Source: Chloroflexota bacterium (GTDB lineage: Bacteria > Chloroflexota > UBA11872 > VXOZ01). Taken from it: a DNA stretch of 52,141 bases. Every line of letters starts with the position of its first letter. The first letter of the stretch is position 1. The notes under the pieces are model-generated. The model saw only the letters and a list, made by a program, of their open reading frames with translations. It was not told where the DNA came from and searched no databases. The stretch spans positions 1-52,141 of the forward strand of contig JAPPLM010000002.1 of assembly GCA_028874195.1 (NCBI GenBank), read 5' to 3'. Shown piece after piece: positions 42,882 through 50,989 of this stretch. A program made the position numbers and the translations under genes.

Positions 42882-43766
42882 TCATAGCCTCAATCGGGCG
42901 TGTGTGAAATAGTAGCCCGCCCCGGGAATGAGCACCAGCCAGTAGCTGAAGAGCCGGTCGAGGAACGCCACCGCCGCGGCCGTCTCTACCGGCACGTCGA
43001 GCAGCAGCATGACTCCCACCATGCCACCCTCCACCGCGCCGAGGCCGCCCGGAGTCGGTGCCGCCAGCAAGAGCGCGCCGGCCGCAAATACAAAGAGCAA
43101 TTGCGGTACGGCCAGCGACATTCCCAACGCATGTGCCACCAACAAGAACCGACCGGCTTCCGCGGCCCACACCAGCGCAGTCAACAGAAGCATGAGCCAT
43201 AACGGTCGGACTGACGTAAAGATGCCGCGCTGCACGCGCTCAAACCGCTCTCCCAAATTGAGCGGAAAGCGTGCCAAAATCGTGCTATCCAGACGCCACA
43301 AGACAAACAGACCACCCACCATGATCACAACCAAGATGGTTGCGCCCAGGAGCATTCCCTGCATCTCGGTGAGCAGCCTCCCGCGCACGAAGAGCAGCGC
43401 AGTAATCGTAGCAACAGCGAAGAGCGCGAGAATATCCACCGCGCGCTCCGCAAGCACGCTGCCCGTCGCAAGCGCAAAGGAGATGTTCTCTCTCCGGCGT
43501 AGAATAAGCCCGCGATACAAGTCCCCCATCTTGGCGGGAATGAGATGATTGATAAACCAGGAGAGGAAGATGACCTCGCCAAGCAAGCGTGGCGACACCC
43601 GGTGGCCCAGATTGCGCAGCATGCGCCGCCAGCGCAGCGCGCGGGGAATAAGCGTGGTGTAGTACACCAGCAGCGCGAGGAGATAAAGCCGCGCGTCCAC
43701 TTGCCGAATCTCGGACCAGACCCCGCGCCAATCCAATCCCGCCACGCGCCAGAGCGCGACCAGCAA
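42882..43766 (-). CDS. UPF0104/LPG-synthase TM region family membrane protein, N-terminus uncertain
   Basis: A polytopic membrane protein of the lysylphosphatidylglycerol-synthase TM / UPF0104 (AglD-like) family, about 294 residues from the TTG at 43766. Family signatures are NHLIPAKMGDLYRG and LAERAVDILALF. It lacks the lysyl-transferase domain, so it is a transporter or flippase type. In the same frame upstream, codons to about 43870 read SSFWQRLLSPRTLFSFLIAL, which looks like the normal start of the first membrane helix. No ATG, GTG or TTG lies in that frame up to the TGA at about 43920. A frameshift or rare start is likely. It heads the glycan cluster. Confidence 0.8.
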   Translation of the reverse strand: MLVALWRVAGLDWRGVWSEIRQVDARLYLLALLVYYTTLIPRALRWRRMLRNLGHRVSPRLLGEVIFLSWFINHLIPAKMGDLYRGLILRRRENISFALATGSVLAERAVDILALFAVATITALLFVRGRLLTEMQGMLLGATILVVIMVGGLFVLWRLDSTILARFPLNLGERFERVQRGIFTSVRPLWLMLLLTALVWAAEAGRFLLVAHALGMSLAVPQLLFVFAAGALLLAAPTPGGLGAVEGGMVGVMLLLDVPVETAAAVAFLDRLFSYWLVLIPGAGYYFTHARLRL

Positions 43767-44022
43767 CGCGAGCGCAATGAGAAAGGAAAAGAGCGTCCTC
43801 GGACTTAGGAGCCGCTGCCAGAAAGAGGATGCCGCGCCTTCCGCTAGGTCGTTTGGTTCGGACGGGGAAGAAGCTGCGGGCGTGATAGTGCTATCTCTCG
43901 TCTCGTGCGATGTATCACCTCACTATCATACCGAATGCCTTGCGACTACGGCTAACCGCGGAACCGCAGGGCTTCCCCTAAGGACTAATTCGTCATTGTC
44001 ATACAAAGTAGAAAGCCGACCT

Positions 44023-44052
44023 CCGTCATTCCCGCGCACGCGGGAATGACGG
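44023..44052. repeat. Perfect 30-bp palindromic repeat
   Basis: CCGTCATTCCCGCG (44023-44036) and CGCGGGAATGACGG (44039-44052) are exact inverses around CA. The sequence is of the widespread GTCATTCCCGCG intergenic repeat type. Confidence 0.85.
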
Positions 44053-44087
44053 ACGACGCGCCCCTCGCGTTACCCTCCCACCTTCGC

Positions 44088-44119
44088 TCATTTGTAGGCT
44101 TTCTTCAACATACAAATGA
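44088..44119. repeat. 9-bp inverted repeat next to the palindrome
   Basis: TCATTTGTA (44088-44096) and TACAAATGA (44111-44119) are exact inverses around a 14-base loop. ATGACGG follows, as in the palindrome 40 bases to the left, so it may be part of one composite element. Confidence 0.6.
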
Positions 44120-44288
44120 CGGATCGGGAGCAATGCCCATAGATTTACACTCGCCTCTTGCTGACAGCCACTTCAGCGCCGTACGCTCCAATCTCCTCTA
44201 GCCGTTGGCTCACAACACGGGTACACTACAGAGAGAAAACGAACGGAACACGACACAATTCCGTGGTCAACGCAAGGAGTGCACTTGA

Positions 44289-45326
44289 ATGGAACTCTTG
44301 AAGAGACTCTGTGAGACCCCAGGTATTGCCAGCCGGGAAGACCCGATTCGGGGTGTCATTCACGATGAGCTCAAGCCGCTGGTGACCGATCTCCGCGTTG
44401 ACGCCTTGGGCAACTTGATTGCCTATCGCCAGGGGCAGGGCGGTCCCAGAGTCATGATCGCCGCCCACATGGACCAGATTGGCTTCATGGCCCGGCACAT
44501 CGACGAAAACGGCTTTATTCGCTTGCAGCCCGTGGGGGGCTTCGACCCGCGTACCCTCGTGGCGCAGCGGGTCCGCGTGCACGGCCAAGAGGAACTCACC
44601 GGCGTGCTCATGCCCGCGACCAAGCCGACGCATCTGCTCGACGAGTCTGAAAGGGGCAAGGCGTTGCAACTGGATGCTCTCTTCGTTGACGTAGGGCTGT
44701 CGGGCGAACGGACGAAAGAGCTTGTTCCCCTCGGCACCCCAATCACTTTTGACCGCACGTGCAATGACTTGGGCGATGTGATGGTGTCGCCCGCCATGGA
44801 CGACCGGGTGAGCGTCTATATCATGATCGAGGCAATTCGCGGCCTTGGGGAACACAATGCAGAGGTCTATGCCGTAGCCTCCTCGCAGGAGGAAGTCGGC
44901 CTGCGCGGGGCTACGGTCGCCGCATTTGGCGTAGAACCCGATATCGGCCTGGCGCTTGATGGTACCCTCGCCGTGGACATACCCGGCAGCACAGAAGCGG
45001 ACCGCGTTTCGAAACTCGGGGATGGAACTGCAATCAAGATTATGGACTCGTCCCTAATTTGCGATCCCCGCCTCGTGGCGCACTGCCGCAATATCTGCGA
45101 CAAAAACGACATCAAATATCAGATGGAGATTTTGCCGCGTGGCGGCACGGATGGCGGGGCAATCCAACGGACGCGCGACGGCGTACCCGCCATCACCATC
45201 TCCACCCCAACGCGCTACGTGCACACAGTGAATGAGATGGTGCACAAGCAAGACGTGGCGGCAACGGTGGATCTCGTGCGGCGCTTCATCGAGACCGCCC
45301 ACGAGATCGATCTATCCTGGAAGTGA
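44289..45326 (+). CDS. M42 family aminopeptidase (glutamyl aminopeptidase type)
   Basis: A 345-residue cytoplasmic zinc or cobalt aminopeptidase of family M42 (PepA/tetrahedral aminopeptidase type). Metal ligands and catalytic residues are H60 and D62 (AAHMDQIGFM), D171 (MDDRVS), E201-E202 (SSQEEVGLRGA), D224 (LALDGT) and H312 (RYVHTVNEM). The family dimerisation domain lies between about 65 and 165. AAGGAG is nine bases before the ATG. It is a single plus-strand gene between minus-strand neighbours. Confidence 0.93.
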   Translation: MELLKRLCETPGIASREDPIRGVIHDELKPLVTDLRVDALGNLIAYRQGQGGPRVMIAAHMDQIGFMARHIDENGFIRLQPVGGFDPRTLVAQRVRVHGQEELTGVLMPATKPTHLLDESERGKALQLDALFVDVGLSGERTKELVPLGTPITFDRTCNDLGDVMVSPAMDDRVSVYIMIEAIRGLGEHNAEVYAVASSQEEVGLRGATVAAFGVEPDIGLALDGTLAVDIPGSTEADRVSKLGDGTAIKIMDSSLICDPRLVAHCRNICDKNDIKYQMEILPRGGTDGGAIQRTRDGVPAITISTPTRYVHTVNEMVHKQDVAATVDLVRRFIETAHEIDLSWK

Positions 45327-45503
45327 CATTCCCCACGCATAACCGCTTTGGCTCTCCAACGGAACTATCCTAGAACCCCGTTTGAACTACGAGAGCCAGG
45401 GGCCCAAAACGCCCACACTTCGGCCTCCGGTTTGCGCCACATGACCGGGTAAATCGACACGTTTGCTTTGCCGAGCGAGGGCAAGGGTAGCAAAGAGGAA
45501 AGA

Positions 45504-45528
45504 GGCGGGGGGCAAGCCCCCGCGCTAC
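45504..45528. repeat. Family A palindromic repeat, copy 3 (inverted)
   Basis: The 25 bases equal the inverse of 149-173 with one change (A to G in the loop). It ends in CCCCCGCGCTAC. Confidence 0.85.
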
Positions 45529-45585
45529 GTTATGGCCGGCAGAGCGCTGGCAACTGAGGAGGACACCGACGTCGCCGCCATGCAT

Positions 45586-45669
45586 CCGGTGGCACAGGCT
45601 TCTACCCTGTCAGCCGGTAGCACAGACTTGCACCTTGGCATCCGGTAGCACAGGTTTGCAACCTGTGCC
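45586..45669. repeat. Three tandem 28-bp family B units
   Basis: Units at 45586-45613, 45614-45641 and 45642-45669 have exactly 28 bases each and all begin CCGGT(A/G)GCACAG. Only the third is a good palindrome (CACAGGTTTGCAACCTGTG); the first two are eroded in the second arm. There are no spacers between units, so this is not a CRISPR array. Confidence 0.85.
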
Positions 45670-45751
45670 GCAGCGTAGCGATGTCGGAGTGTCGCGCCAG
45701 TCCGGTCACTCCTCAAGACAACAATAGTGAGCCGCTCGTCGCTTGCGACTC

Positions 45752-47827
45752 TTAGTCGCCCGCGACTTCCGCGGGTTCTTTGGCAGGCGCTTCTTTTGCA
45801 GAATCCTGACGTGCGGCGGGAGGACGTGAGCTCGCATACTCGCAGTCAGGATAGCGGGAGCAGCTATAGAAGACGTTGCCGCGCCTGTTGCGTTTGCGCA
45901 CCACGTCCCCTTGACCGCACTGCGGACACTCCACGCCGATGGTATCCAAGTACTGCTTGGTATTGCGGCATTGTGGAAAACCGCTGCACCCGATGAATTT
46001 GCCGAAGCGGCCTTCGCGCAGCAGCAACGGCTTGCCGCACTTCTCGCACATCTCGCCGGTCTCTACCACCGGGCGCTGGACGCGCTCCGCCTCCTGGTCG
46101 GCTTTCTCCAACGCGGCGCTAAAGCCGCCATAGAATTCCTTGAGAACGGGCGTCCACCGCTTCTCGCCCCGGGAAATAGCATCGAGGTCCTCTTCCATCG
46201 CCGCGGTAAACTCAGTCTTGATGATGTCGGGGAAGTGCTTGACCAACATGTCCCGCACCACCATCCCGAGCTCGGTGGGCTTGAGGCTGCGCCGTTCACG
46301 CTCGACGTACGTACGCTCCTGGATCACCGAGAGAATAGGCGCGTAGGTGCTCGGCCTGCCGATGCCCTCCTCTTCTAGCGCCCTAATCAGGCTCGCCTCG
46401 GAGTACCGAGGGGGCGGTTGGGTGAAGTGCTGCTCCGGCCAGAGCTTGCGGAGATCCAAAACCTCTCCTTCTGCCAGCGTGGGTAGCGTCTTCTTCTCGT
46501 CCTCCTGCTCCTCGTCCGCGCGATAGACCCGATAGAAGCCGGGACTCTTCACCTGAGTTGCCGAGGCTCTGAAGCGACACTTCAGATCGGAACCATCCTT
46601 CCGAGGCGCAATGTCCACGGACGTTGTCTGTAGCAAAGCCGGGCGCATCTGGCTGGCCACGAATCGCTGCCAAATGAGCGTATAGAGCTTGAGTTGGTTC
46701 GTATCCAGGAATTCGCGCATGTGCTCCGGCGTACGCATGGCACTGGTGGGCCGGATCGCCTCGTGGGCTTCTTGCGCATTCTTCACCCGCGACGTATAGC
46801 GATTCGGCTTGTCGGGAATCTCATCAGCGCCATAGGTCTGGCCGATGAAGTCGCGCACCTGCGCCACCGCCTCGTTGCTGACCTGCACGGAGTCCGTGCG
46901 CATGTAGGTGATGAGGCCTACCTGGCCTTCCCCGCCAATCTCGATGCCTTCATAGAGTTGCTGGGCCAGGCGCATGGTGCGCGCGGCGCCAAAGCTCAAA
47001 CGGCCGGAAGCATCCTGCTGCATGGTGCTCGTGGTGTACGGCGCACTCGGCCGCCGCCGCCTTTCCCGCACGGTGATTTTCTGCACCGGCCAGGCAGCGC
47101 CGTCAAGCTCCTGCAGGATGCCCTGCGCCGTCTCCCCCTCGCGGATATCCGGTTTCTTGTCGTGCAGTTGCACGAGTTCGGCATCGAATTGGTCTTGCTT
47201 GCGCTTGGCCGGATTCTTGGCGAGTCTCGCGTGGAGCGACCAGTGTTCCTGCGGCACAAACGCCTCAATCTCGCGTTCGCGATCGACGATGAGCCGCAGC
47301 GCCACCGATTGCACCCTTCCCGCCGACAAGCCGCGCTGCACTTTGCGCCAGAGAAAGGGGCTCATCTTATAGCCGACCAGACGATCGAGCACGCGCCGCG
47401 CCTGCTGCGCGTCCACGAGGTCCGCGTTGATGTCGCGCGGTTCTTCCAAGGCGTGCTGGACCGCATCCTGCGTGATTTCGTGAAAAACCACACGCCTCGC
47501 GCTCAAATCTTGGTCCTTCATCTTGCGCTTGAGCGCCTCGAGCAGGTGCCAGGCTATGGCTTCCCCTTCCCGATCCGGGTCGGTGGCGAGCAAGATCTCA
47601 CTCGACTTCCGCGCTTGCTCAGTCAACTTCTTGATGGTGGCGTTCTTGTCGCGGGGAATCACGTATGAAGGCGCAAAGTCGTTCTCGACTTCCACGCCCA
47701 GCTTGCTCTTAGGAAGGTCTCGCACATGCCCCATAGACGACTCGACGGCAAAATTGCGGCCGAGGAATTTCTTGATTGTGCGAGCCTTCGTGGGCGATTC
47801 AACGACGATGAGTTTGCGTTTTGGCAA
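45752..47827 (-). CDS. topA: DNA topoisomerase I
   Basis: A 691-residue type IA topoisomerase that relaxes negative supercoils. The Toprim domain has VVESPTKA and DPDREGEAIAWH. Other blocks are GLSAGRVQSVALRLI and the active-site Tyr308 in GLITYMRTDS. Two C-terminal zinc fingers are seen: CEKCG...GCSGFPQC and CPQCG...SCSRYPDC, followed by an Ala/Glu-rich tail. The start is a TTG at 47827 with AGGTGA about seven bases upstream; the protein begins MPKRKLIVVESPTKA as expected. A GCGACT/AGTCGC hairpin overlaps the stop codon. Confidence 0.95.
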   Translation of the reverse strand: MPKRKLIVVESPTKARTIKKFLGRNFAVESSMGHVRDLPKSKLGVEVENDFAPSYVIPRDKNATIKKLTEQARKSSEILLATDPDREGEAIAWHLLEALKRKMKDQDLSARRVVFHEITQDAVQHALEEPRDINADLVDAQQARRVLDRLVGYKMSPFLWRKVQRGLSAGRVQSVALRLIVDREREIEAFVPQEHWSLHARLAKNPAKRKQDQFDAELVQLHDKKPDIREGETAQGILQELDGAAWPVQKITVRERRRRPSAPYTTSTMQQDASGRLSFGAARTMRLAQQLYEGIEIGGEGQVGLITYMRTDSVQVSNEAVAQVRDFIGQTYGADEIPDKPNRYTSRVKNAQEAHEAIRPTSAMRTPEHMREFLDTNQLKLYTLIWQRFVASQMRPALLQTTSVDIAPRKDGSDLKCRFRASATQVKSPGFYRVYRADEEQEDEKKTLPTLAEGEVLDLRKLWPEQHFTQPPPRYSEASLIRALEEEGIGRPSTYAPILSVIQERTYVERERRSLKPTELGMVVRDMLVKHFPDIIKTEFTAAMEEDLDAISRGEKRWTPVLKEFYGGFSAALEKADQEAERVQRPVVETGEMCEKCGKPLLLREGRFGKFIGCSGFPQCRNTKQYLDTIGVECPQCGQGDVVRKRNRRGNVFYSCSRYPDCEYASSRPPAARQDSAKEAPAKEPAEVAGD

Positions 47828-47986
47828 TTTCGTTCACCTATGTGGCTGCTTCAGAGCACACCTATACTACAGTATGCGCTACGGCAAGAGAATAGAAATC
47901 CGATCACAAGAGGGCCGGGCAACAGGCGCAACCCATGCCGCGTACCCGTCCAAGACCTACACACTACACCAAGCACCCGCGCTTTG

Positions 47987-49279
47987 TCACGCGGAAGTGC
48001 CGTTGGCGTGTGCTCGCTCCCAAGCATGGAGTTCGGCGACATTCTCCCGAATCTTGCGTACGGCGTCAAGAATTCGGTCCATGGACTCCCTTGGCCCTAA
48101 GAAGAGCGTGTGCGAGAACGCCAGCGCTTCCGTGGCCGCGATGCGCTCCGTTTCGGGGCACTTGAATCTCAGGTAGTCCATCGGCTGACCGTACGTCCGT
48201 GCGTTGAATGGATAGTTGGTACGGCCGCAATGCATCTCGGTCAGGGCCACATGTCTATAGAGCGGCGCAGTTTGGCCCGTACTAACTGGCACGCCTTCGG
48301 CCTTGAGCGCTGCCAGGAAGGTATCACGGTGGATGTCCTCAAATCCCGCGCTCACAAAGCGCCAGTGCCAGATGTAGAAACTCCACCGCGTCACTCGTGA
48401 ATCCCACTTTAGACCCTCTACCCCAGAAATCTCAGCCAGTCCTTGGATCAGATAGCGCGCGTTCTCTTCGCGGGTTGCGACCTGCACGGGCAGACGTTCC
48501 AGCCCCACCAGTCCCAATGCTCCAATCCATTCCGACATGCGCAGATTGGTTGCCGGCAACGACTGTTCCGGCTTAGGCCGTCCCGCGATACCGTTGACGT
48601 GGTGAAAGCCGTAGAGCCGCGCCCGCAATTCATCGCTATCGGTGAGCGCCATGCCGCCCTCACCCAACGCGAGCACTTTGCTGCCCTGAAAGCTGAAAAC
48701 GCCAACGTCCTCAATCGCGCCAACGCCCCTGCCCCGCCACTCGCTGCCGTGGGCATGGGCGCAGTCGCCTACCAGCGCAATACCATGTTTATCGGCGAGC
48801 GCGCGCAAGGCATCTAGATCGGCGGGCATGCCGCCGTTGTGTACGCACATCACCGCCCGGGTCTTGGGCGTAATCGCTTCCTCGACCTTGCCCGGGTCTA
48901 TGTTGTACGTGGCGGGATCGATGTCAACGAACACCGGCGCCGCCCCAACCGCAATCACTGCCGTGGCTACAGTAATCCACGTGGCCGCCGGCATGATCAC
49001 CTCATCGCCCGGTTCCACGCCAACCGCCTTCAACGCCAGCTCTATGCCAGTAGACCCTGTGGCAACCGCTACTCCGTAGCGCGCGTCTTGAAATGCCGCA
49101 AACACGTCCTCGAACCGCCAAACCCACGATTCCTCTTCTTGCGATCCCGTCCGCGTCCATGCGCGACTCTTCAAGACGTCTTCCAGCGCCCGCTCATCGC
49201 GTTCATCGTAGACCGGCCAAGGCGACGCCAACGGCGTTTCTATGATCGGCACTCCGCCGGTCAGGGCAAGTTTTCCCAT
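47987..49279 (-). CDS. DegT/DnrJ/EryC1/StrS family PLP aminotransferase
   Basis: A 430-residue fold-type I PLP enzyme, second of its family in the window. The Schiff-base lysine is K201 in SFQGSKVLALGEGGM, and the PLP-nitrogen Asp is D172 in VGDCAHAHGSEW. The N-terminus MGKLALTGGVP repeats the pattern of the paralogue at 1346-2620. AGGAG lies about 11 bases before the ATG. It stands alone upstream of topA, with no sugar pathway genes alongside, so the substrate is unknown. Confidence 0.9.
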   Translation of the reverse strand: MGKLALTGGVPIIETPLASPWPVYDERDERALEDVLKSRAWTRTGSQEEESWVWRFEDVFAAFQDARYGVAVATGSTGIELALKAVGVEPGDEVIMPAATWITVATAVIAVGAAPVFVDIDPATYNIDPGKVEEAITPKTRAVMCVHNGGMPADLDALRALADKHGIALVGDCAHAHGSEWRGRGVGAIEDVGVFSFQGSKVLALGEGGMALTDSDELRARLYGFHHVNGIAGRPKPEQSLPATNLRMSEWIGALGLVGLERLPVQVATREENARYLIQGLAEISGVEGLKWDSRVTRWSFYIWHWRFVSAGFEDIHRDTFLAALKAEGVPVSTGQTAPLYRHVALTEMHCGRTNYPFNARTYGQPMDYLRFKCPETERIAATEALAFSHTLFLGPRESMDRILDAVRKIRENVAELHAWERAHANGTSA

Positions 49280-49588
49280 GCGTGAATGGTCTCCTCGTCA
49301 TTTTGGCCCTCGCTAGGAATTCCGGGCGTGCCAGTTGCTGAGCAAAACCGCGTTAGACTGGCGGCCAACAGACAAGAAACAAGATTCCGGCCCGATTGCC
49401 ATTTGGAATAGCACAGAACTCTACGTTAGAGTAAACCACTTTGGGGCAGTCTTTCCACGTGGAATGGCGTGTCACCAAGCGAACACTGGGCAAAAGCAGG
49501 TGGTCGGTGACGTGTCAGGCATGCTATGAGCCACATGGCGGGAGCGGAAAAGCGAGAGCAAATGGTCTTCGTTAATCACGAACACAAA
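49280..49588. other. Intergenic spacer without recognised features
   Basis: A 309-base spacer between the DegT gene and the di-heme protein gene. A short plus-strand frame exists (49335-49529) but has no family match or ribosome-binding site. No repeat, tRNA or promoter was recognised. Confidence 0.5.
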
Positions 49589-50989
49589 CTACAGTGATCT
49601 CAAGAATGCGAGCAGCGCTTCCCGCTCTTTCAGGGAAAGCCCTTTAAAAACCTCCCGCGACGCTTCCGCCTCGCCACCATGCCAAAGAATGGCTTCCTCA
49701 AGGTTGCGGGCGCGACCGTCATGCATGAAGCGGGTATGCCCGTTGACGGCCTGCACCAGCCCGATGCCCCAGAGCGGAGGCGTGCGCCATTCCCGGCCGT
49801 TGGCTTGTCCGTCGGGTCGGTTGTCCGCGAGGTCGTCTCCCATGTCGTGCAGGAGCAAGTCCGTGTAAGGATAGATCACTTGGCTGCTGAGCGCACCTAC
49901 CGAGAAATCCGGGGCGGTAACGTGCCGCGGCGTGTGGCACGCCGTGCATCCAATGTCATGGAAGATGCGCGCTCCCCTTTGAACGGTGGGGACATCTACG
50001 TTGCGCATCGCGGGTACGGCCAGCGTATGCACATAGAACACCACCTTCGCCAACCTTTCGTCCGGCACTTCGGGCATGCCGCCATTCGGCGCTCGTCGGC
50101 ATGCTTCTTGAGCAGGAGGGCAATTCTCCTCAGGGAAAAGCGTGGAAGTAATGCCAATATCCCCGTGGAAAGCGCCGGCGCCTTGTTGTTCAATCGTTGG
50201 TTGGCTTGCCTTCCAGCCAAAGCGGCCTAGCGCATACGCCTGTCTCCGGATATCCCAGACCATGTTCGTCCGGCCGGATATACCGTCATTGTCCAGATCT
50301 TCAGGATCGGCTAAGGACAAGATCCTGGACTCCGGAATAGCTTCGAGCAAGCCCATGCCAAAAACCGCGGGGCCTATGCGGGGGGAGATCATCGTGTCCG
50401 GCCGCAGTGGGCCAAACGCCGGGTCCAGGATGTGGTAGATGGGCTTTTGCAGCGTGTAGGGCGTGCCATCCGCATATGTACCGGAAATCGGCTCATAGCG
50501 AATTACCAAGCGGCCTTCGGGGGGAACACCGTTGATGGCGCGATCTTGAAGCTGGTCACCGTAGATCGGGTCGTCTATCGGTCCGTCGGGGCCCGGAATA
50601 CTTAACTTGAGCAAAAGACCCCGCACCGGGTCGGAGTCGTTCTCCGGCGGTCTCGCGCGACCGTCGTGGCTGTGACATGAAGAACACGCCTGGGCATTAA
50701 AGGTAGGCCCAAGCCCGTCGCGCGCCACTGTTGAAGCTGGCGCCGTGACCCAGTTTTGATTGAAAAAGCTATCGCCAACGTTGAACGTGCGGCGTTCTTC
50801 GTTATTGAGATTGCGGGCCGACAACTCGAAGGCATTGCGCCCGGCGCTGAACGCCGTAGTAGCACCGCCCAAACGTGCATCGAGCACGATACGATCACGG
50901 CCCGGCCCAGTAGTGTGGGCCAGGCCGGATACAATCACAAGTACCGTGGCCGCCGCAAAGCGAACTAGCTGGCGCCAATCATACGCCAT
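49589..50989 (-). CDS. Di-heme oxidoreductase family c-type cytochrome (DUF1111/COG3488)
   Basis: A 466-residue exported protein with two heme c sites, CSSCH (102-106) and CTACH (348-352), the arrangement of the di-heme oxidoreductase (putative thiol oxidoreductase, COG3488) family. An N-terminal hydrophobic segment (about 9-25) is a Sec signal or anchor. The loop DLDNDGISG (about 231-239) looks like a calcium-binding site, seen in this family. Its ATG directly follows the imelysin stop codon with no gap, so the two are translationally coupled. The COG3487/COG3488 pairing is a known conserved pairing linked to iron-regulated proteins. Confidence 0.9.
   Translation of the reverse strand: MAYDWRQLVRFAAATVLVIVSGLAHTTGPGRDRIVLDARLGGATTAFSAGRNAFELSARNLNNEERRTFNVGDSFFNQNWVTAPASTVARDGLGPTFNAQACSSCHSHDGRARPPENDSDPVRGLLLKLSIPGPDGPIDDPIYGDQLQDRAINGVPPEGRLVIRYEPISGTYADGTPYTLQKPIYHILDPAFGPLRPDTMISPRIGPAVFGMGLLEAIPESRILSLADPEDLDNDGISGRTNMVWDIRRQAYALGRFGWKASQPTIEQQGAGAFHGDIGITSTLFPEENCPPAQEACRRAPNGGMPEVPDERLAKVVFYVHTLAVPAMRNVDVPTVQRGARIFHDIGCTACHTPRHVTAPDFSVGALSSQVIYPYTDLLLHDMGDDLADNRPDGQANGREWRTPPLWGIGLVQAVNGHTRFMHDGRARNLEEAILWHGGEAEASREVFKGLSLKEREALLAFLRSL

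Larger units (their letters stand above)
43920..44288. other. Divergent intergenic region with palindromes
   Basis: It separates the divergent UPF0104 and M42 peptidase genes and holds the two inverted repeats listed at 44023-44052 and 44088-44119. A weak promoter for the peptidase may be TTGGCT near 44204 with TACAGA 16 bases on. No gene is seen. Confidence 0.5.
45327..45751. other. Repeat-rich spacer between convergent M42 and topA genes
   Basis: This 425-base gap holds an inverted family A repeat (45504-45528) and three tandem family B units (45586-45669). A GGCTCTC/GAGAGCC pair at about 45350-45397 could form a weak terminator for the M42 gene. No gene is seen. Confidence 0.65.

Noticed and set aside
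45586-45669. Possible CRISPR array
   Set aside because: Three 28-bp units are joined directly without spacers, there are no cas genes, and the unit is a dispersed family B repeat.
46694-47668. 324-codon plus-strand frame over topA
   Set aside because: Topoisomerase I is unmistakable on the other strand.
49335-49529. 64-codon plus-strand frame between DegT and di-heme genes
   Set aside because: No ribosome-binding site, no neighbours on that strand and no recognisable sequence.
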